From Roseovarius arcticus (GTDB taxonomy: Bacteria; Pseudomonadota; Alphaproteobacteria; Rhodobacterales; Rhodobacteraceae): DNA of 64,000 nt. A program made the position numbers and the translations under genes. Location of the stretch: contig NZ_SZZN01000001.1 of assembly GCF_006125015.1 (NCBI RefSeq), positions 2,480,001 to 2,544,000 of the forward strand. The letters are read 5' to 3'. This document shows positions 19,880-28,961 of this stretch, piece after piece; within the stretch, counting starts at the first letter, position 1; every line of letters begins with the position of its first letter. The notes under the pieces were generated by a model. It had not been told where the DNA came from, searched no databases, and saw only the letters and a list, made by a program, of their open reading frames with translations.

Positions 19880-19970
19880 GCTGTAGCGCGCCCGAGACAG
19901 GGGTGAAGCGACGGTCTCCATCGACGGTGTCGAGCACCAGGTGTTTTATCTTTGTGGGGTCATCGCTCAT
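19880..19970 (-). pseudogene. 5' remnant of an unknown gene cut by IS21
   Basis: From the ATG at 19970 the minus strand reads 30 codons beginning MSDDPTKIKHLVLDTVDG, then enters the IS21 end and stops about seven codons inside it. The composition looks like a real protein N-terminus. The ribosome site is weak. It would be divergent from the three-gene cluster to its right, so the cluster may once have included a fourth, oppositely oriented gene. I do not recognise the family. Confidence 0.5.
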
Positions 19971-20208
19971 GTGGGTACTATTGGGTAGTTGGAGGCTAGC
20001 GCGCCAGTTCCGCGACTGAGGGGAGGACCTCGCGCACAGAATGCTTGGAACCGGGCAGGTTCTGGGAGATGGCGAGAATTTGTGGTATGATCTCTTAGTT
20101 CATCCGTCGAACCACGCAGGTATTTCTGGTCTGAAGAAGATGTCAGGTCTCGTGGTCATCGCTTTGCGCACGGTTCCGGTTCGAGCCACCGAAGGGAGGA
20201 AACGAAAC

Positions 20209-21786
20209 ATGGTATCTCATTCGATCGACGACCCCGGGCTGTTCGACGAGCGGATTCACCTACTCGGGATCCCGCCAGACACGCCTGTTCCGCTTCGGGA
20301 TCTGTTAGAGAATGCGTTGGCATTCCGCCAAGGCGTGATCGATCAGTCCTGGAAGTCGGTCTCCAATCGGGCCTTGCGTTGCCTGGGTCTTGGGCACGCG
20401 TCGTTTCGACTCCTACAGGAAGCCGCGATTTGCGGGAGCGCGCGTGATGGAGCCGAGCGACGGCAGGCAGCATACTTCGTCAACCTCTTGAAGACTGCGG
20501 CTGGCAGGGATGGAGGTCAGGCGCTACGCGAAGGGCTCCGCGAAAAGCTGGCCGCGAGTGATCCATCCGCGCGGCTCGAAGGCGCGATCTCGCGCGTCGA
20601 ACGCCGCCTCGGAAGGGAATTGGGGGAGCCGTTGAAGTCCAAGATCCGTTCCGCATCAAAGCGGGTGGAGGAGCGGATCGACCTAGACGCTTCCATTGCG
20701 CTCCTCGCGGAAGGCAAGATGGAAGACGTACCATTGCTGGAACCGTTCTCACCGCGCCTCGCCGCCCTTCTCAAGGGCCCGATCGAAGAGAAATCTAACT
20801 GGGTGCTGTCATGCTTGTCGCGAGGTCTTCTGGCGCGTGTTCATGCGGAATTCAATCTCTCGCAGCGATCGGAACGCGCACCCGCCCGAACCAGCGATGT
20901 CGAAGAAATTAGCTGCGCGATAGAGCGTGTCGTCATAGAAACGGAGAGATGGCTCGAGCACGGTCAGCAGCGAATTTACTGCGCGCTAGCGGGGCGAGAG
21001 AGGGTGGAAGAGATCGCGGACGCGGCAACGGGGCTGGCAGGCGAGATCGAGCGCCGCCTGCTTATTCTGGCGCGAAGCCAAGGCGCAATCCGCCAAACGA
21101 TGCTCTCCCTTCGTGATGACGGCAAGGGAGCTGCGTCCGAGCGAATCGGGCGGCTCGCGGCGCGTGCGGGAATGCTGACCCGCGAGGCCCTCGCTAGCCA
21201 TTGCGCGAGCTATCGCCTGGCGCTCGGCGCGCTCAGCGTACACCCGCCGGAGGACGTCGACGAGCTGATGCGCAAGACGGATGCGACCGCTTTTAACGCG
21301 TCGCTGCCAAACGGCAAGGATGTGGCCTTGAAGGATCTCGATGCGTCGCTCGACGGTGATTTCGTCGAAATCGAGGGGTTCGTGACGGCGCTTGAGGCGC
21401 TGCGATTGAGCGATGGCAAGCTCGTCAGTAGACTGGTCCTGCTCGATCCGTCGAGTGACACGACCGCGAACGCCGTGGCGATCTTCGCGCACTTGCCCCA
21501 TGCGGGGGTAACCTTGGATTCGTTCGTTCGCATTAACGGGTTGTTCAAGGCCGGTTCGGCCCTTTTCGACGGCCAGCCGGCCGTCGAGATCGACACGCTT
21601 TCCCTTGATGCTCTCAGTCGATTGAGTTGGCGCATCGCGTTCCTGCAGCTGGCGGACCAATGGTTCGAGCCCTGGCGCAACGGCGCCAACATGATCTGGT
21701 CACTCGGCCCGCACGGCTTGGGGGACGATGACGAGGAGCGTCTTGGGGCCGGGGAACTCCTCTATCTACCACTCTTTCGTAGTTAG
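20209..21786 (+). CDS. Unknown helical protein with OB-fold-like C-terminus
   Basis: First gene of a three-gene cluster. ATG at 20209 behind GAAGGGAGG; 525 aa. Residues ~1-370 are mostly alpha-helical and charged, with heptad-like stretches such as RLEGAISRVERRLGRELGEP; no membrane segment or signal peptide. Residues ~385-465 (FVEIEGFVTALEAL, then SRLVLLDPSS, then SFVRINGLFKAGSALFDG) look like the five strands of an OB-fold, suggesting nucleic-acid or protein binding. The end is Trp-rich (WFEPWRNGANMIWSLGPHG). No catalytic motif was recognised. Its stop lies 9 bp before the next gene, so the three genes should be one operon. Confidence 0.7.
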   Translation: MVSHSIDDPGLFDERIHLLGIPPDTPVPLRDLLENALAFRQGVIDQSWKSVSNRALRCLGLGHASFRLLQEAAICGSARDGAERRQAAYFVNLLKTAAGRDGGQALREGLREKLAASDPSARLEGAISRVERRLGRELGEPLKSKIRSASKRVEERIDLDASIALLAEGKMEDVPLLEPFSPRLAALLKGPIEEKSNWVLSCLSRGLLARVHAEFNLSQRSERAPARTSDVEEISCAIERVVIETERWLEHGQQRIYCALAGRERVEEIADAATGLAGEIERRLLILARSQGAIRQTMLSLRDDGKGAASERIGRLAARAGMLTREALASHCASYRLALGALSVHPPEDVDELMRKTDATAFNASLPNGKDVALKDLDASLDGDFVEIEGFVTALEALRLSDGKLVSRLVLLDPSSDTTANAVAIFAHLPHAGVTLDSFVRINGLFKAGSALFDGQPAVEIDTLSLDALSRLSWRIAFLQLADQWFEPWRNGANMIWSLGPHGLGDDDEERLGAGELLYLPLFRS

Positions 21787-21795
21787 GAGATTGAA

Positions 21796-22191
21796 ATGCC
21801 AGTATCCGACCAATGCGAATCCGAGTTCGATGCCGCCTTAGAGGCCCTTGAGGAAGCGACCGATATCTGCGCCGAGGCCGATGAGGCTTTGCTGGTCTTA
21901 TTGGACGGGCTCACGGAGACAGAAGAGGATTGTAAGGACGAAGCAGGCCCAGAGCCGCCAGAGGTCACGCCCGACATGGACCCCATGCTCGTGCATGTAC
22001 TGGAGCAGCAGTGGGAGGAGTATCGCGACAGGGTTCTTGAATGCGTGCACTCATCCGACGTTGAAGACAAGTGGAACGACTATCAGGACCTCCGCGTGGC
22101 GTGCGAAATTGCGATGGAGGAGGCCGACGCAATGAAGGATGAGCTGGAGGCCTGCATACACACCCTGAATGAAGGCATTCCGTTCGCCTGA
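21796..22191 (+). CDS. Small highly acidic cysteine-containing protein, unknown
   Basis: 131 aa, ATG at 21796 behind GGAG. Strongly acidic (long runs of Glu and Asp, e.g. EALEEATDICAEADEALL), predicted as two long helices joined by a Pro-rich linker (AGPEPPEVTPDMDP), with about six scattered Cys residues. The acidic surface could mimic nucleic acid or mask a basic partner; that is inference. It sits between the OB-like and TGT-like genes with tight spacing and is likely translationally coupled. No known family recognised. Confidence 0.65.
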   Translation: MPVSDQCESEFDAALEALEEATDICAEADEALLVLLDGLTETEEDCKDEAGPEPPEVTPDMDPMLVHVLEQQWEEYRDRVLECVHSSDVEDKWNDYQDLRVACEIAMEEADAMKDELEACIHTLNEGIPFA

Positions 22192-22246
22192 AATTTTCAC
22201 CACCGACGGCTGCGGATCTGGGCCGCTGATTGGGAGGTACGGCAAG

Positions 22247-23644
22247 ATGCGATTTGTTGCGAACCTGCGGAATGAGACGATCGCTGCCTTCGCGGCAGAG
22301 GACATCCAGCCACGCGCTTATCTGCTGTCCTCCCATCGTGTCACGCCGGCTACGCTGGACGCGGCGGCGCGCGTTCGCGGCCTTGGCCTGCCCCTTTTCG
22401 CAGACAACGGTTCCAAACAGCTCATCGATCAGGTCATCGACGTGTTCGCCGACGATGCGGCCTCGGTCCATAACGCGGTCCGCGAGATCCGCCGGGATAT
22501 AGGACACGTGCCCCGTGGGAGCGACATTCCCGAACCGCTTCGCCGAACCGCCAACGACCTCGCGAACAGCGTGATTAGTCATGCTACAGCAGTGTCAAAG
22601 GCGGTTGACCGCGAGGCGTTGATCGAGCTGCAGCTGGCAATGGATCCAACGGACCTGATCGCGCAGGAGGACTTCGCGGTCGCTTGCTTGCTGGCGTTGC
22701 AACTGGAGCGGGAGATCACCGGCTTTTCCACCGACCGATTTGCGACCAGAAACCGACGCTCCCTCCGGCTCTGGAAGGCCGTGAGTGAGGATCCGCGGTG
22801 CGCCGATGTGCGCGTGCACGCGGTGCTCAGCGCGGTCGACTTCAATACAGCCCGGAAGGCCGGTCAGCTCGCCGCCGCAAATGGCGTGCGTTGCGCCGCG
22901 GTCGGGATAGCCGGGATCAACTTAGACAGTTCCGCAACCGACTTTTTTATAATCGGCACGGGAAACCATAGCCTGGAGCGCCCCGCACCGAGGCGCTACG
23001 TTCGCATAATTCAGATTTTGAAGGGACTCAATGTCGGGCTGCGGCAATCGGGTGGCGGACTCAATACCTTCCACTGCCTGGGGCTGGGGGCGGCGGCTAT
23101 GATGCCTATCGTAGCAGCAAGCTTCGACGAGAGGGTCGTCCTTACGACCGACGCGACGAGCCCGATACACGACGCGATACGAGACCAAGTCTACTACGAG
23201 CTGGGGTCGCAAGGCGGACGTGTTTCGACCAGCGCGATCGCAAACCGGGAAGTCCATGATAAACCGTGGCAGTTCGAAAGCCCTTTTGAGAGGCAGTTCA
23301 GGGATACGTTTGGCCACGACGTCGGCGCCGCAAAGGCATGGTGGCTGGCCAATGGGCAACCGCAGATTACCCGCTCGCACCTTCGATCTGAAATCGAGAT
23401 CAACGAGGCGCTGCCGCTGCTTGCGGAAATGGACCCAGAGGTGCGTCGGCGTAGCGAGCGTGTGCGCGTCGCCGCAAACCACTGGACGATCGGAGAACAC
23501 GCTGCGTCCTTTGCGGCATCGCAGGATAGACACGCCCTAGCGCGCGCCTCCATGAGAGAGTTTGAAACAAGCCTCAGCACCACCATCGCGCGGGGATCGG
23601 CGGCCGCCGGCACGATACTGGACATCATCGAAGGAGGTGCCTGA
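22247..23644 (+). CDS. TGT/DpdA-like TIM-barrel protein (putative base-exchange enzyme)
   Basis: 465 aa from the ATG at 22247, which has GGGAGG at good spacing; an in-frame ATG at 22169 overlapping the previous gene is the alternative. Motifs resemble the tRNA-guanine transglycosylase superfamily: LPLFADNGS (about 49-56, like the D-S/N-G motif that begins the barrel), FHCLGLG (275-281, like the HvlGvG motif) and LTTDATSP (299-306, the place of the catalytic Asp). The CxCxxC zinc site of tRNA-acting TGTs is absent, as in more distant members that modify DNA. I infer exchange of a base in DNA or RNA, or a nucleoside-handling role. The family call is by motif only. Confidence 0.5.
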   Translation: MRFVANLRNETIAAFAAEDIQPRAYLLSSHRVTPATLDAAARVRGLGLPLFADNGSKQLIDQVIDVFADDAASVHNAVREIRRDIGHVPRGSDIPEPLRRTANDLANSVISHATAVSKAVDREALIELQLAMDPTDLIAQEDFAVACLLALQLEREITGFSTDRFATRNRRSLRLWKAVSEDPRCADVRVHAVLSAVDFNTARKAGQLAAANGVRCAAVGIAGINLDSSATDFFIIGTGNHSLERPAPRRYVRIIQILKGLNVGLRQSGGGLNTFHCLGLGAAAMMPIVAASFDERVVLTTDATSPIHDAIRDQVYYELGSQGGRVSTSAIANREVHDKPWQFESPFERQFRDTFGHDVGAAKAWWLANGQPQITRSHLRSEIEINEALPLLAEMDPEVRRRSERVRVAANHWTIGEHAASFAASQDRHALARASMREFETSLSTTIARGSAAAGTILDIIEGGA

Positions 23645-24227
23645 AAGGGTAGTCAGAGGGGATCAACTTGAGCCGCAGGCTCAGCCTGATTCAAGTTCAC
23701 CCGTTCATCTCTGGTGCGCCGCGCCCGCCCCAAGGGACGGGGGGATCTGCGCGAGTACCTCGGTGCCTCCGGTATCTTGCGGGATTGCGGCTTCATCGAA
23801 CTAAGCGCCGTAGCCGCCGAGGCGGTTCAATCTTAGACGACCCGCCCCACCCGGCCTCCACGCTCGCCGAGTCGATCGGATGCGACTTTAACGGCGTCGG
23901 TTCGGTGTACGATCCGTCAATGCCCATATCTTTGCGTCGTGGCGTAGCACCAGCGTAGCACCGAGGAATTGCGCCCGAACGCAGAAAGCGCCCCGAGGGG
24001 CGCTAGAGCGTTGATATAATATGGTAAATTTGGTTGCGGGGGGGGGGTGCAACCAACTTAACTTACTCTTCTCGCTACGAACGTAGCGGCAGCTCTAGAT
24101 GTTTAACCCCGGCATCTGATGGGTTAAATCAAGAATGAATCTGTCTGGCCCGATTGCCCAGATTTTGCAGATGTATTCGTAGGGCGTGAAAGTCTCATCA
24201 CATGCTGGATATTAAAGTTGTTGCGGA
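23645..24227. other. Gene-free stretch at the island edge, with two hairpins
   Basis: About 580 bp. A frame near 23709-23814 reads LVRRARPKGRGDLREYLGAS, which looks like the end of a lost protein but has no start. Hairpin one is at 23987-24004 (AGCGCCC / GGGCGCT, loop CGAG, no T-run). Hairpin two is at 24030-24056 and is listed separately. No complete gene seen. Confidence 0.5.
24030..24056. repeat. TTGGTTGC...GCAACCAA hairpin with G10 loop (possible att site)
   Basis: Perfect 8-bp inverted repeat TTGGTTGC / GCAACCAA around a run of ten G. The left half matches the complement of a tRNA 3' end ending CCCCCGCAACCA, such as initiator tRNA, a common island attachment site. A closely similar hairpin lies at 38089-38110 within the end of the serine recombinase fragment. 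Confidence 0.45.
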
Positions 24228-25211
24228 TCAGTCTATTGTATGAGGCCTTTTCGACAGCCTTTGCCCACGCCACTTAGCGTGCCACGTGGCTAGACCATCG
24301 GGGATGCCCGCAAGCCCCTTAGGAAAAAACCTGAGGATCGACACAATTAGGACAGCTGTGACCAGGTAGCGTCCTGGCCCCAACGGGGTCATGATTTCGG
24401 TAAGAATGGCAAACACCAGTGCGCCAACCACCGGCCCCCACACAGTGGCGACGCCTCCCAGAAGAAGCATTGATAACGCGATGGTGAGAAATGAAAAACC
24501 AAACATGTCGGGTGAGGCCGCGCGCACATATTGCGCATAAATTGCCCCCGCTGCCCCCGGAAAGATAGCAGAAAAGGCGAATGTGGCGAGCCGCACCCTC
24601 GCAAGCGCGATACCTCGCGCGATGGCATAATCCTCGTTCTCGCGCAATGCCGCGACGCGCCACCCGAAGGGAGATCGGCGGAACCAACTTACCAGTAGGA
24701 TGGTGAGGATCAACACGACCAAGGCCAGATAGTAATACCCCAAAGCCTGGTCCGAGCGAAAGGAATAGCCAAAGACCCGCAGCGGCGGAATCTGCACAAA
24801 ACCAAAGTTGCCCCCGGTTAATGAACGTTGATTCAGGACGACTTGCAGGCAAAGTTGCCCAAAACCGAATGTGACGAGGATGACGTAAATTCCCTTTAAT
24901 CGCAGCACAGGCAGGCAGACGATCAGGCTGGCAATAACCGACGCAGTGACGCCAATGGGAACACCCATCCAACTGGGAAAACCATAGGTTTTCGTCAGAA
25001 TTCCAGTCGCATAGGCCGCAATGGCAAAGAAGGCCAAATGTGCAAAGTTGAACACGCCGCCGAAACCCAGCGAGATGTTCCACCCCGAAACCACAATCGC
25101 ATAGAGTAGTGCGACGATGGACACATGCCTAATATAGCTGTCATTGGTGATCAGCGGCAGCACCGCCAGCAGCGCAAAGAACGTAAGTATGATAAGATTC
25201 TTGCGAGTCAT
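24228..25211 (-). CDS. livM: Branched-chain-amino-acid-type ABC transporter permease LivM
   Basis: Inner-membrane permease of a HAAT-type importer, 327 aa with about 8-9 membrane helices. GGVFNFAHLAFFAIAAYATG near the N-terminus and GFSFLTIALSMLLLGGVATVWGP are typical of LivM. Last gene of a five-gene operon; its start overlaps livH by 4 bp. HAAT systems carry branched-chain amino acids, urea, amides or aromatic acids; the neighbouring amidase-like operon points to an amide. Confidence 0.88.
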   Translation of the reverse strand: MTRKNLIILTFFALLAVLPLITNDSYIRHVSIVALLYAIVVSGWNISLGFGGVFNFAHLAFFAIAAYATGILTKTYGFPSWMGVPIGVTASVIASLIVCLPVLRLKGIYVILVTFGFGQLCLQVVLNQRSLTGGNFGFVQIPPLRVFGYSFRSDQALGYYYLALVVLILTILLVSWFRRSPFGWRVAALRENEDYAIARGIALARVRLATFAFSAIFPGAAGAIYAQYVRAASPDMFGFSFLTIALSMLLLGGVATVWGPVVGALVFAILTEIMTPLGPGRYLVTAVLIVSILRFFPKGLAGIPDGLATWHAKWRGQRLSKRPHTID

Positions 25212-26098
25212 TTTCGGCCCATGATCCCATTGGGCCGGATTACCAGAATGATAATAAACACGAGGAAGAGCGCGGCCTGCGTCCAGTAGGCCCCAAGAAA
25301 ATAGGTTGAGGCGGCCTCACCAAAGCCCACGAGGTATGAGCCGATAATGGTGCCGGGTATTGAGCCGAGTCCTCCCAGTATTACCACGATCATCGCTTTG
25401 ATCAAAGGCTCGCCGCCCAGCCCTGGTGTGATGAAGCGGATAGCACCCAGCATCACACCAGCGAACCCTGCAAGACCCGCCGCGATGGCAAATGCCACTG
25501 CATACATGGCGCGCGTGCGAATGCCCGACAGTTCGGCAAATTCACGGTTCTGCGCCACGGCCCGCACGGCAGATCCAACCCATGTAAAGCGCAAAAACGC
25601 CCACAGCCCTAGCATCAGGAGCGGTGCTAACACGATAATCGTCGCCTCATGTCCCGAGATCGCGGTGCCACCGACCGAGACATTGCCAGATACCACTTTC
25701 TCCAGTTGTTTGATCCGTGGCCCCCAGATCAGCAGGGCAGAGTTCTCCAAAAAGAACGCACCCGACAGCGTGGTCATAACCGTGATCAAAACAAGGTTAG
25801 GCTGGGTCAGGAATGGCACGATCAGCAGGCGATTTATCACCAACCCTAGTATCGCGGAAGTCGCGACAGCAATGACAATACCGGGTAGCAGTCCCCAACC
25901 CAGTGCAGCAGGATCCGAAACTGTCCACGCGACATAGGCACCGATCACCATAATCGCGCCATGCGCGAAGTTGAAGATACCCAGCGTATTCCACACAATA
26001 GCTAGCCCAGCCGCGATCAGGACATAGAGCGACGACAGCACCAAGCCTGACGCAAATATGGCGCGGGCCGCGCTGCCAATCTGGTCAATCCATTCCAA
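25208..26098 (-). CDS. livH: Branched-chain-amino-acid-type ABC transporter permease LivH
   Basis: Second permease of the importer, 296 aa, about eight membrane helices. Seen: GLAIVWNTLGIFNFAHGAIM (the LivH signature near the N-terminus) and the loop GLGGEPLIKAMIVVILGGLG. The start appears to be TTG at 26098, overlapping the end of livF by 14 bp and using GGAG inside livF; no ATG is available before the conserved first helix. Confidence 0.87.
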   Translation of the reverse strand: MEWIDQIGSAARAIFASGLVLSSLYVLIAAGLAIVWNTLGIFNFAHGAIMVIGAYVAWTVSDPAALGWGLLPGIVIAVATSAILGLVINRLLIVPFLTQPNLVLITVMTTLSGAFFLENSALLIWGPRIKQLEKVVSGNVSVGGTAISGHEATIIVLAPLLMLGLWAFLRFTWVGSAVRAVAQNREFAELSGIRTRAMYAVAFAIAAGLAGFAGVMLGAIRFITPGLGGEPLIKAMIVVILGGLGSIPGTIIGSYLVGFGEAASTYFLGAYWTQAALFLVFIIILVIRPNGIMGRK

Positions 26099-26801
26099 AA
26101 TACATCTCCATGATCTTGCTGTGCTCTAAACTGCCAGAAACAAAGTCATTCCGCGTCAGCCCTTCTTCGACGAACACCTGCCGCGTGGTTAGTTTGCGTA
26201 GAAATTCAGGGTCTTGCTCGACGATAATCAGTTGCGTGCCCGAGGCGATAATTTCCCCGATGGCATCGCGCAACTCACCCTTCAGGCGCGGCGACAATCC
26301 CAGCGTCGGCTCATCAAGGATCAGCAGTTTAGGCTGCCCCATCAGTCCGCAACCGATCGAGACCATCTGACGCTCGCCCCCCGACAGGGTGCGACAGCGC
26401 TGCAATTTGCGCTCTTCAAGGCGTGGAAAAAGGGCAAATACTTGCTCCAGAGTGCTGCGCCACGCTTTGCGTGGACGGGGCGCGTAGGCTCCTAAATGCA
26501 GGTTCTCCAACACGGTCATATCCGGGAATAGATGGTTGCCCTGCGGCACATGCACGAGGCCCCTCGCCGCAATGGATGGGGTTGGCAGACGTGTGATGTC
26601 GTCGCCAAAAAAACGGACGGTGCCACGCCACACCGGAATCAACCCTGAGATCGCACGGAAAAGGGTGGTCTTGCCATGTCCGTTGGGACCGATAAGGCCA
26701 AGGGTATCGCCTATCCCGACTTGCAGATTTAGACCATGGAGGACCGGCTGGCGCCCATAGCCCGCGACAAGGCCCTCGACTTGCAGAATGTGGTTAGACA
26801 T
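26085..26801 (-). CDS. livF: ABC transporter ATP-binding protein LivF
   Basis: One of the two cytosolic ATPases. Walker A GPNGHGKTT, signature LSGGERQM, Walker B LLILDEPTLGLSP, switch His replaced in VEQD context. I start at the ATG at 26801 (MSNHILQVEG), which overlaps livG by 8 bp; upstream in-frame residues lie inside livG and look non-conserved. 238 aa, the usual length. Confidence 0.9.
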   Translation of the reverse strand: MSNHILQVEGLVAGYGRQPVLHGLNLQVGIGDTLGLIGPNGHGKTTLFRAISGLIPVWRGTVRFFGDDITRLPTPSIAARGLVHVPQGNHLFPDMTVLENLHLGAYAPRPRKAWRSTLEQVFALFPRLEERKLQRCRTLSGGERQMVSIGCGLMGQPKLLILDEPTLGLSPRLKGELRDAIGEIIASGTQLIIVEQDPEFLRKLTTRQVFVEEGLTRNDFVSGSLEHSKIMEMYFGMD

Positions 26802-27525
26802 CGACGGCCGTACTTCCCAAATAGGCCTCAACAACTGCCGGGTCGCGCACCACATCGCGCGGATTGCCGCGTGCGAGAACCTCACCGTAATTCAGTACGA
26901 TCAGCTGTTCTGACAATGCCAGAAGCAGAGAAATGACATGTTCGATCACAACGACGGCGATCCCTTTGGCGTTGATTAGCTTGATCAGCGCAATCATTGC
27001 CTTGACCTCGGGCTTGGACAGGCCCGCCGCAGGTTCGTCAAGCAGCAAAACCTTGGGCTGTCGGGCCAGAGCCGTTACGATCATCAGTTTCTTACGATTG
27101 AACACGCCGATCTCGCCCGAAGGTTGGTCCGCGTGATCCGCAAGGTCGAATTCGGCCAGCAGCGCCATCGCGACGTTCCGGCCCGCCCGGCGACCCGGTT
27201 GCGTCTCGGGCGGCATAGAAACGAGGACATTCTCGATCACCGAGAGGTCCCCAAAATCGGTTTCGGTCTGAAAGATGCGCACCAGCCCAGCACGGGCAAT
27301 CTGATGGGCGCGCATCTTCTTCAGGCTTTGACCGTCCAGACGCACCTCACCCGCATCCGGGCCGGTGGGGATTTTGGTCAACATATTGAACAAGGTGCTT
27401 TTGCCCGATCCATTAGGTCCGGCCAGCCCCAGCACCTCGCCCTTCTCTAGGGAGAAAGAGACGCCACGGAGTGCCGAGAGCGCTCCGAAGCTTTTTGTCA
27501 GTCCGTCAACTTCAAGCAATGCCAT
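26794..27525 (-). CDS. livG: ABC transporter ATP-binding protein LivG
   Basis: Second cytosolic ATPase, 243 aa. Walker A GPNGSGKST, Walker B VLLLDEPAAGLSKPE and switch-region His in VVVIEHV are intact. The signature loop is unusual: SGEIGVFNRKKLMI replaces the usual LSxGQ(Q/R) pattern, which may lower ATPase activity or reflect a divergent subfamily. Coupled to livF by an 8-bp overlap. Confidence 0.87.
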   Translation of the reverse strand: MALLEVDGLTKSFGALSALRGVSFSLEKGEVLGLAGPNGSGKSTLFNMLTKIPTGPDAGEVRLDGQSLKKMRAHQIARAGLVRIFQTETDFGDLSVIENVLVSMPPETQPGRRAGRNVAMALLAEFDLADHADQPSGEIGVFNRKKLMIVTALARQPKVLLLDEPAAGLSKPEVKAMIALIKLINAKGIAVVVIEHVISLLLALSEQLIVLNYGEVLARGNPRDVVRDPAVVEAYLGSTAVDV

Positions 27526-27567
27526 GCCAAGTCCAATCAGATTGCTTTTCCGTGCCAGACTATGCGC

Positions 27568-28812
27568 TTACTTGGCCATCCATGGTGGTGTCTGGCTGTC
27601 GCCGGTGGCATACTCGCTGGGATAGATCGTAACACGGTTTCCATCCCAGATCTGGTAGAACTGGATCGGCAGATAGCCATCGCCCTGAATGGAGAGGTGG
27701 GTTTCTGGATCGAACTTTACCCGCCCGTGGACCATTTCCTTGTCAGTCTGCGCTAGTTCAGCGTTGATTGCAGCATAGTCCATCGGATCGTCAACCTTGC
27801 CCAGCAAATCGGCATAGAGATAAACCATCTCATACACGATGTAGCCGTAGATCGAGCTGTCATAGCCATACTCAGCCTTGTACTTGTCGCCAATTTCCTT
27901 GGTGCGCGGACGCACCTCGCCCGAAATTGGACCGCCCAGCATATTGTATAACACCCCGGTCGAATTTTCCTTGGTCAGGTCGACGAATTCTGGGACCGAC
28001 GGCGCATATTGGATGAAAAGCAGCGAATCCGTCGGGTCTTCCATGAACTGGTTCATGAATGACGCAGCGTTGGACGACGACGCTTCGGTATTAATGATGA
28101 CCGACGGCGGGTTCTGGCGGATTTGCGACAGCATTACGCGCCAGTCATTGATCTCGACCGGGGGAACAACGTCATCGAACGTCATGGTCCATCCGGCCGC
28201 GTCCATGGCCGTTTTGAGCCCCTCATAGATCGGCATGGAGTATGGATTGTCCGACCCAATGATGGCATAAGTCTTGTCGCCCGCATCGAAGGTACCGGCC
28301 TCGGTCATCGCGTCGATAACCTTAGGCAGCTCGGTCTGGTAGGCATCATAGGACGGTGCCAGTGACCACACGTTTTTATAAAAATCAGGGTCTTCCTGAA
28401 TGATCGAGCGGTATTGGTTCGAGTTCGCGGCGACCATGTAGGGCACGCCGATTTCGGCGACATAATCCATCTCAAACCCCGACAACGATCCGAACGGTGT
28501 CACGATGGCCCCTAGATTGTCGGTGGATTTTAGACGCTCGACTGCGGATAGCACTGCATCCGGCGTCATTTCCTTTGTGTCAAACTTGTCCACCTCGAAC
28601 ATGTAGCCGTTGATGCCGCCTGCAGCGTTGATTTCCTTGGCGGCTAGTGCAGCCCCGTTATACCCCTCAACCGCGTCTGCGGCGAAGGGACCTGCAAACG
28701 CGCCAAGTACGCCCAAAGTAACCGTTTTATCCTGCGCCATGACGGGCCCAGAAAACGAGAACGCGACAGAAACCAATGCCGCAGTCACGATGGAACCGGA
28801 TTTCTTGGTCAT
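27568..28812 (-). CDS. livK: Periplasmic substrate-binding protein, LivK/amide-binding type
   Basis: First gene of the importer operon, 414 aa. Sec signal peptide at the start (SIVTAALVSVAFSFSGPVMA), then a two-lobed type I periplasmic-binding fold (VTLGVLGAFAGPFAADAVEGYNGAALA). Ribosome site GGGGGAG before the ATG at 28812. LivK homologues include amide and urea binders (AmiC, FmdD, UrtA); given the dimethylformamidase-like operon beside it, the ligand may be a short N-substituted amide. That is inference from context. Confidence 0.85.
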   Translation of the reverse strand: MTKKSGSIVTAALVSVAFSFSGPVMAQDKTVTLGVLGAFAGPFAADAVEGYNGAALAAKEINAAGGINGYMFEVDKFDTKEMTPDAVLSAVERLKSTDNLGAIVTPFGSLSGFEMDYVAEIGVPYMVAANSNQYRSIIQEDPDFYKNVWSLAPSYDAYQTELPKVIDAMTEAGTFDAGDKTYAIIGSDNPYSMPIYEGLKTAMDAAGWTMTFDDVVPPVEINDWRVMLSQIRQNPPSVIINTEASSSNAASFMNQFMEDPTDSLLFIQYAPSVPEFVDLTKENSTGVLYNMLGGPISGEVRPRTKEIGDKYKAEYGYDSSIYGYIVYEMVYLYADLLGKVDDPMDYAAINAELAQTDKEMVHGRVKFDPETHLSIQGDGYLPIQFYQIWDGNRVTIYPSEYATGDSQTPPWMAK

Positions 28813-28961
28813 GGTCCATCTCCCCCTGAATGATCTGTTTCTAATTCAAATGACGGGAATCCAGACCCCGCCCATGGGATCTAAATCCAGCCTAAAAGCA
28901 GCATTGCGGTTCACACGCCACGCAACAATCTTTGTTTTGGGGATAGAGCGATACAAAACTG

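Noticed and set aside
23645..24004. A short gene after the TGT-like gene
   Set aside because: Two frames are open, but neither has a start with a ribosome site nor a recognisable fold.
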